From JAWXCB01 sp034440455 (GTDB lineage: Bacteria > Bacteroidota > Bacteroidia > Chitinophagales > CAIOSU01), in the NCBI GenBank assembly GCA_034440455.1, contig JAWXCB010000041.1, forward strand, positions 1-18,063: a DNA stretch of 18,063 nt, in the 5' to 3' direction. Every line of letters starts with the position of its first letter. Within the stretch, counting starts at the first letter, position 1. The notes below the pieces were generated by a model. It saw nothing but the letters and a program-made list of their open reading frames with translations. It was not told the origin of the DNA and ran no database searches. Shown one piece after another: positions 15,600 to 18,063 of this stretch. A program made the position numbers and the translations under genes.

Positions 15600-16007
15600 T
15601 TAAAAGAAATCACAAGCTAAAGAATTCAAAATGTCGATTAGAAATAGGTCATTTGTAGGAATTATTGCTGTTTTATCATTTGAATAAATCCCCTTTCGAT
15701 CATAAGTGTAGCTGGCTGCTTTTACGATGGCAGGAATAATAATTTTCGGCTTCTCAAATTCATTGTAATAATCAACTGCATCTTGCATTTCATACCATTT
15801 ATAGCTACCCGGTTTTCTTCCTTCCCATTTATTGCCTTTAAAATCTTTTGGCTTGGGCATTAATTGATTTTTAAACTTGGTCAAATAGTTTTTGATTGCA
15901 GAATACTGGTCAATATCAATTCCCCTCTTTGTAAAAATCAAATACTTGTCGCTTACCGGTAGCTGGTAGCGCTTAATATCCCTTCCTGCCAAAAATGGTT
16001 TTATCAC
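15600..16007 (-). pseudogene. RM pseudogene fragment 4: TaqI-like specificity region
   Basis: It carries IKPFLAGRDIKRYQ, KGNKWEGRKPGSYKWYEMQD and PKIIIPAIVKAASYTYDRKG, typical of the target-recognition region. The frame differs from fragment 3 because of the nine-base T run at 16037-16045. It ends SLACDFF at TAA 15600, after which KSIAATKQGGYFEYKPMYVS continues in the same frame. Confidence 0.75.
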
Positions 16008-16093
16008 TTCTGCGCTCCGCTTATCTTCTTTGATTATTTTTTTTTGGTTGTCTTATCAATTACAAAAGCTTCGTTCAGCCCCGTCAAGACACC

Positions 16094-16906
16094 TCAATAA
16101 ATTTTCCCCTTTACGTAATCACCAAGAGGCGCTCCTGCTTTATTTATTTTCTTCAACAGTTTTTGTTCGGTATCTGAGGCAAGATTCCATCCGCTATCAT
16201 CCAATGAATTTTGCTCCAGGAGCACCCTGTTTTCAGTAACATATTTTTCAAGGCTTGCGAATTTCAAGGTCTTTACATGCGCCAAATCAAAATGCTTTTC
16301 AACTCTGCCTTTACCGCAAATAAAAATGCAGGGATAAGTAGTGGCTTGGTCAAACACGGGCAAGTTGCCAAAGTCAATAATCGTCTTGATGTTTTGTTGT
16401 TTCATCCATTTGCGCAAAGGCTCTCCGTAATTTGCCCGCATCCATTTGTTGGCTACAATAATTCCCAGCAAGCCATTCTTATTCAGCAACCCAACCCCGC
16501 GCTTCATAAAATAGCTGTACAAATCCGCCATGCCATGATACACCCTGTAGCGCGATTCAAAATATTGCTTTTGCTCGCCCAATAACTCCTGCCGAACGTA
16601 AGGCGGGTTTCCAATCACCACATCAAAACCCGCATCACCGCCATAGGCTTCTTGCGGCTCTTCCACTTTCGATTTTATCCTTTCAATTAATTCTCCTGTT
16701 TCTTTTTGAAGGGCTTTCACCTTCTCCACTTGATATTTAAGTTCCTGATTCACATCTGGCTTCCTGATTTTGAATACCTCAGGAAAAGCTTTGCGCCAGT
16801 TGAAAGGCTTGATTTTCTTTTCTGTTTCAAATAATTGTCCATCATAAAAATCCGTATCAACCAAACTATTCCCGTCCTTTACATTCTCATCCAGCGTTGG
16901 CAGCAC
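16094..16906 (-). pseudogene. RM pseudogene fragment 3: catalytic NPPY region
   Basis: It begins LPTLDENVKDGNSLVDTDFY, carries FDVVIGNPPYVRQELLG (catalytic motif IV) and GLLGIIVANKWMRANYGEPL, and ends GAPLGDYVKGKIY at TGA 16094. Reading through the TGA continues GVLTGLNEAFVID in the same frame, as in intact relatives. Confidence 0.8.
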
Positions 16907-17244
16907 CTATCGTGAAACATGGATAGCTGGTGCGCGATGGAGGCAGAGGTTTCGCCTTCCATACATTTCAGCAGCAAACTCAGCTTGGTTACTTCCACCG
17001 CACTCACATCTATATCCACCCCGAAAATGTTGTTGAGTAAAATTTGTTTCTTCAATGCGGTTGTTAACGCTCCTGTTGGCGTAATGGCTTTGTCTTTTTT
17101 TGCGGCAGCCGCATTGCTGAAATAATAATCGTGATGATACTTCAGCAAATAATCATAAGCGCCAATCAGAAAACTGCCGCTGCCGCAAGCCGGGTCAACT
17201 ATTTTTAGCTTGGTGATTTCTTTTGGCGTTTTGCCTGCAATCAA
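16879..17244 (-). pseudogene. RM pseudogene fragment 2: methylase motif I
   Basis: In the same frame as fragment 1, beginning right after its TGA: KLIAGKTPKEITKLKIV, then DPACGSGSFLIGAYDYLL (AdoMet-binding motif I), and FGVDIDVSAVEVTKLSLLL (motif II region). It ends in an out-of-frame tail after a one-base deletion at 16906-16907, where HDR should continue as VLPTLDENV. Confidence 0.8.
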
Positions 17245-17247
17245 TTT

Positions 17248-17988
17248 TCATACGGTGTTCTTCACAATGTATTCAACCACATATTGCGGTGTGCAATAAA
17301 CGCCTCCCGCTTTTCTCACTTCGGGTTTCTCCTCCACTTTCGCGATGTGTCCCGCTGTGATACGAATTACTTTCCCTAAAAATTGTTCATAAGCGCTTCC
17401 CAAAATCTCAACTGACAAAACCGAAAACTCGTAAGGGATTTTGGGGTAATAGAGTTTGTTGATGATTGTTTTTATAACCTTGTTGTCAACAACAAGCTCT
17501 TTGCTGCTTTTGTCTTTCTTGAAATCAAACAAGCCCGAATTGTATTTATCATCGGCTTGCTGAAACAGCCGGAAAAGATTCCGGTAATACGCGCTGCTAT
17601 TTGATGAAGCCTGCTTTCCGCTTTGTTCCTCGCGGCTCGCAAGAATGCATTCCCTCATGACGCCATAAGGTTCCACCCCGCGGTCTTCGGCAATGCGCCA
17701 GAAAATAAGGCGGTCAATCGTTTGCTGAACGGCAAAGTTTATTTCTTCTTCATCAAGATGTTTGTTATTCCAACTGATGGAAGTGGCGAGGTAGGCGCGC
17801 CAGCTATCAAGCGAAAGCAAAAATTCTTTGTCAACTGTTGTTGTTCTTCTTTTGTTGGCGTTGCCTTCAACAAACTTGACAAAGCTGCCTTTCAGCACCC
17901 GCTCTTTGCTGAAAGTGTCCCAGATAAAATCAAACTCTTTGAGATAATCTTTATAGGTGAGATAGGCTTTGTTGCATGAAAAGTACAA
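17248..17988 (-). pseudogene. RM pseudogene fragment 1: pre-methylase helical region
   Basis: It reads LTYKDYLKEFDFIWDTFSKE, TTTVDKEFLLSLDSWRAYLA, INFAVQQTIDRLIFWRIAED and ends GGVYCTPQYVVEYIVKNTV. This is the linker between the nuclease and methylase domains in type IIG enzymes, finishing at the start of methylase motif X (the TPQYVVEYIV part). The true start codon is not in the window; TTG 17988 is only the first possible start in this frame. Ends at TGA 17248. Confidence 0.8.
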
Positions 17989-18063
17989 AAGAAAAAAGAT
18001 TGGTTGACAGGAAGCGTTAAAAATAAGAAGGACGGTAGGAAGTTTGATTTATGCAAAAAACAA

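Larger units (their letters stand above)
15318..17988 (-). pseudogene. Type IIG restriction-modification enzyme (Eco57I-like), decayed
   Basis: The five fragments join end to end into one Eco57I/BREX-PglX-like methylase-restriction protein. Motif I DPACGSGSFL, motif IV NPPY (IGNPPYVRQE) and the C-terminal TaqI-like specificity region (IKPFLAGRDIKRYQ, GGYFEYKPMYVS, LPIPKA) appear in family order. Such enzymes methylate adenine and cut DNA in one chain. Five lesions interrupt it: TGA at 17248-17250, where homologues have Gly (GGA to TGA); loss of a G at 16906-16907; TGA at 16094-16096, where Arg (CGA) or Tyr is usual; a frameshift in a nine-base T run at 16037-16045; and TAA at 15600-15602. The N-terminal nuclease region (about 150-200 residues in relatives) would lie beyond the window edge. 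The same frame upstream of TTG 17988 meets TAA at 18049-18051, so the 5' part is truncated or broken too. No intact enzyme can be made. Confidence 0.88.

Noticed and set aside
259..17250. TGA read as an amino acid (alternative genetic code), suggested by in-frame TGA at 259, 16094 and 17248, the last where Gly is expected.
   Set aside because: TGA ends several other genes here at sensible places (HPF-like, 118-aa, YihY-like, channel-like, 73-aa), and Trp and Gly are normally encoded by TGG and GGN in the intact glucan synthase. The interrupted restriction gene also has a TAA and two frameshifts, so decay explains it.

Overview
The window looks like a chromosomal accessory region of a member of the Bacteroidota, most likely Chitinophagales or Sphingobacteriales. 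This is inferred from the protein styles (short HPF/RaiA-like protein, CsbD-type small protein, an acidic Asp/Glu-rich protein with an 'ENNYYSLGG' tail, class II DnaJ), the lack of strong Shine-Dalgarno sequences, and AT-rich intergenic DNA. No rRNA, tRNA, CRISPR array or intact mobile element was seen.

Layout. (1) 1-738: a secreted or lipoprotein-like gene interrupted by an in-frame TGA. (2) 745-3120, minus strand: in transcription order an acidic small protein, an HPF/RaiA-like protein, a remnant of a CPA1 Na+/H+ antiporter with its middle deleted, a CbpA-type DnaJ starting at TTG, and an unknown 118-aa protein. (3) 3307-11997, plus strand: one intact 2896-codon gene for a cyclic beta-1,2-glucan synthase (NdvB/ChvB type), nearly half the window. 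(4) 12011-13918: a small unknown protein, a 370-bp gene-free stretch with stem-loops, a voltage-sensor-like membrane protein gene broken by one frameshift, and a CsbD-family gene. (5) 13909-15003: a YihY/BrkB-family membrane protein. (6) 15100-18063, minus strand: a 73-aa protein coupled to a type IIG (Eco57I-like) restriction-modification gene that carries three nonsense codons and two frameshifts.

How it fits together. Most intact genes have envelope, osmotic or general-stress associations: osmoregulated glucan synthesis, CbpA co-chaperone, ribosome-associated factor, CsbD, BrkB-like membrane protein and a channel-like protein. A 33-bp element (two GTTACATAATTC-like repeats 21 bp apart) occurs three times, always on the plus strand, upstream of the lipoprotein-like gene, the glucan synthase and the channel-like gene. 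In the first two cases it sits 107 and 106 bp before the start codon. The simplest reading is a shared operator or promoter making these genes a local stress regulon. This common element is the most interesting signal here.

The window also shows gene decay at several points. Because the 8.7-kb glucan synthase gene is uninterrupted, the five lesions in the restriction gene look like real decay rather than poor sequence. Single-base lesions in homopolymers elsewhere could still be sequencing errors.
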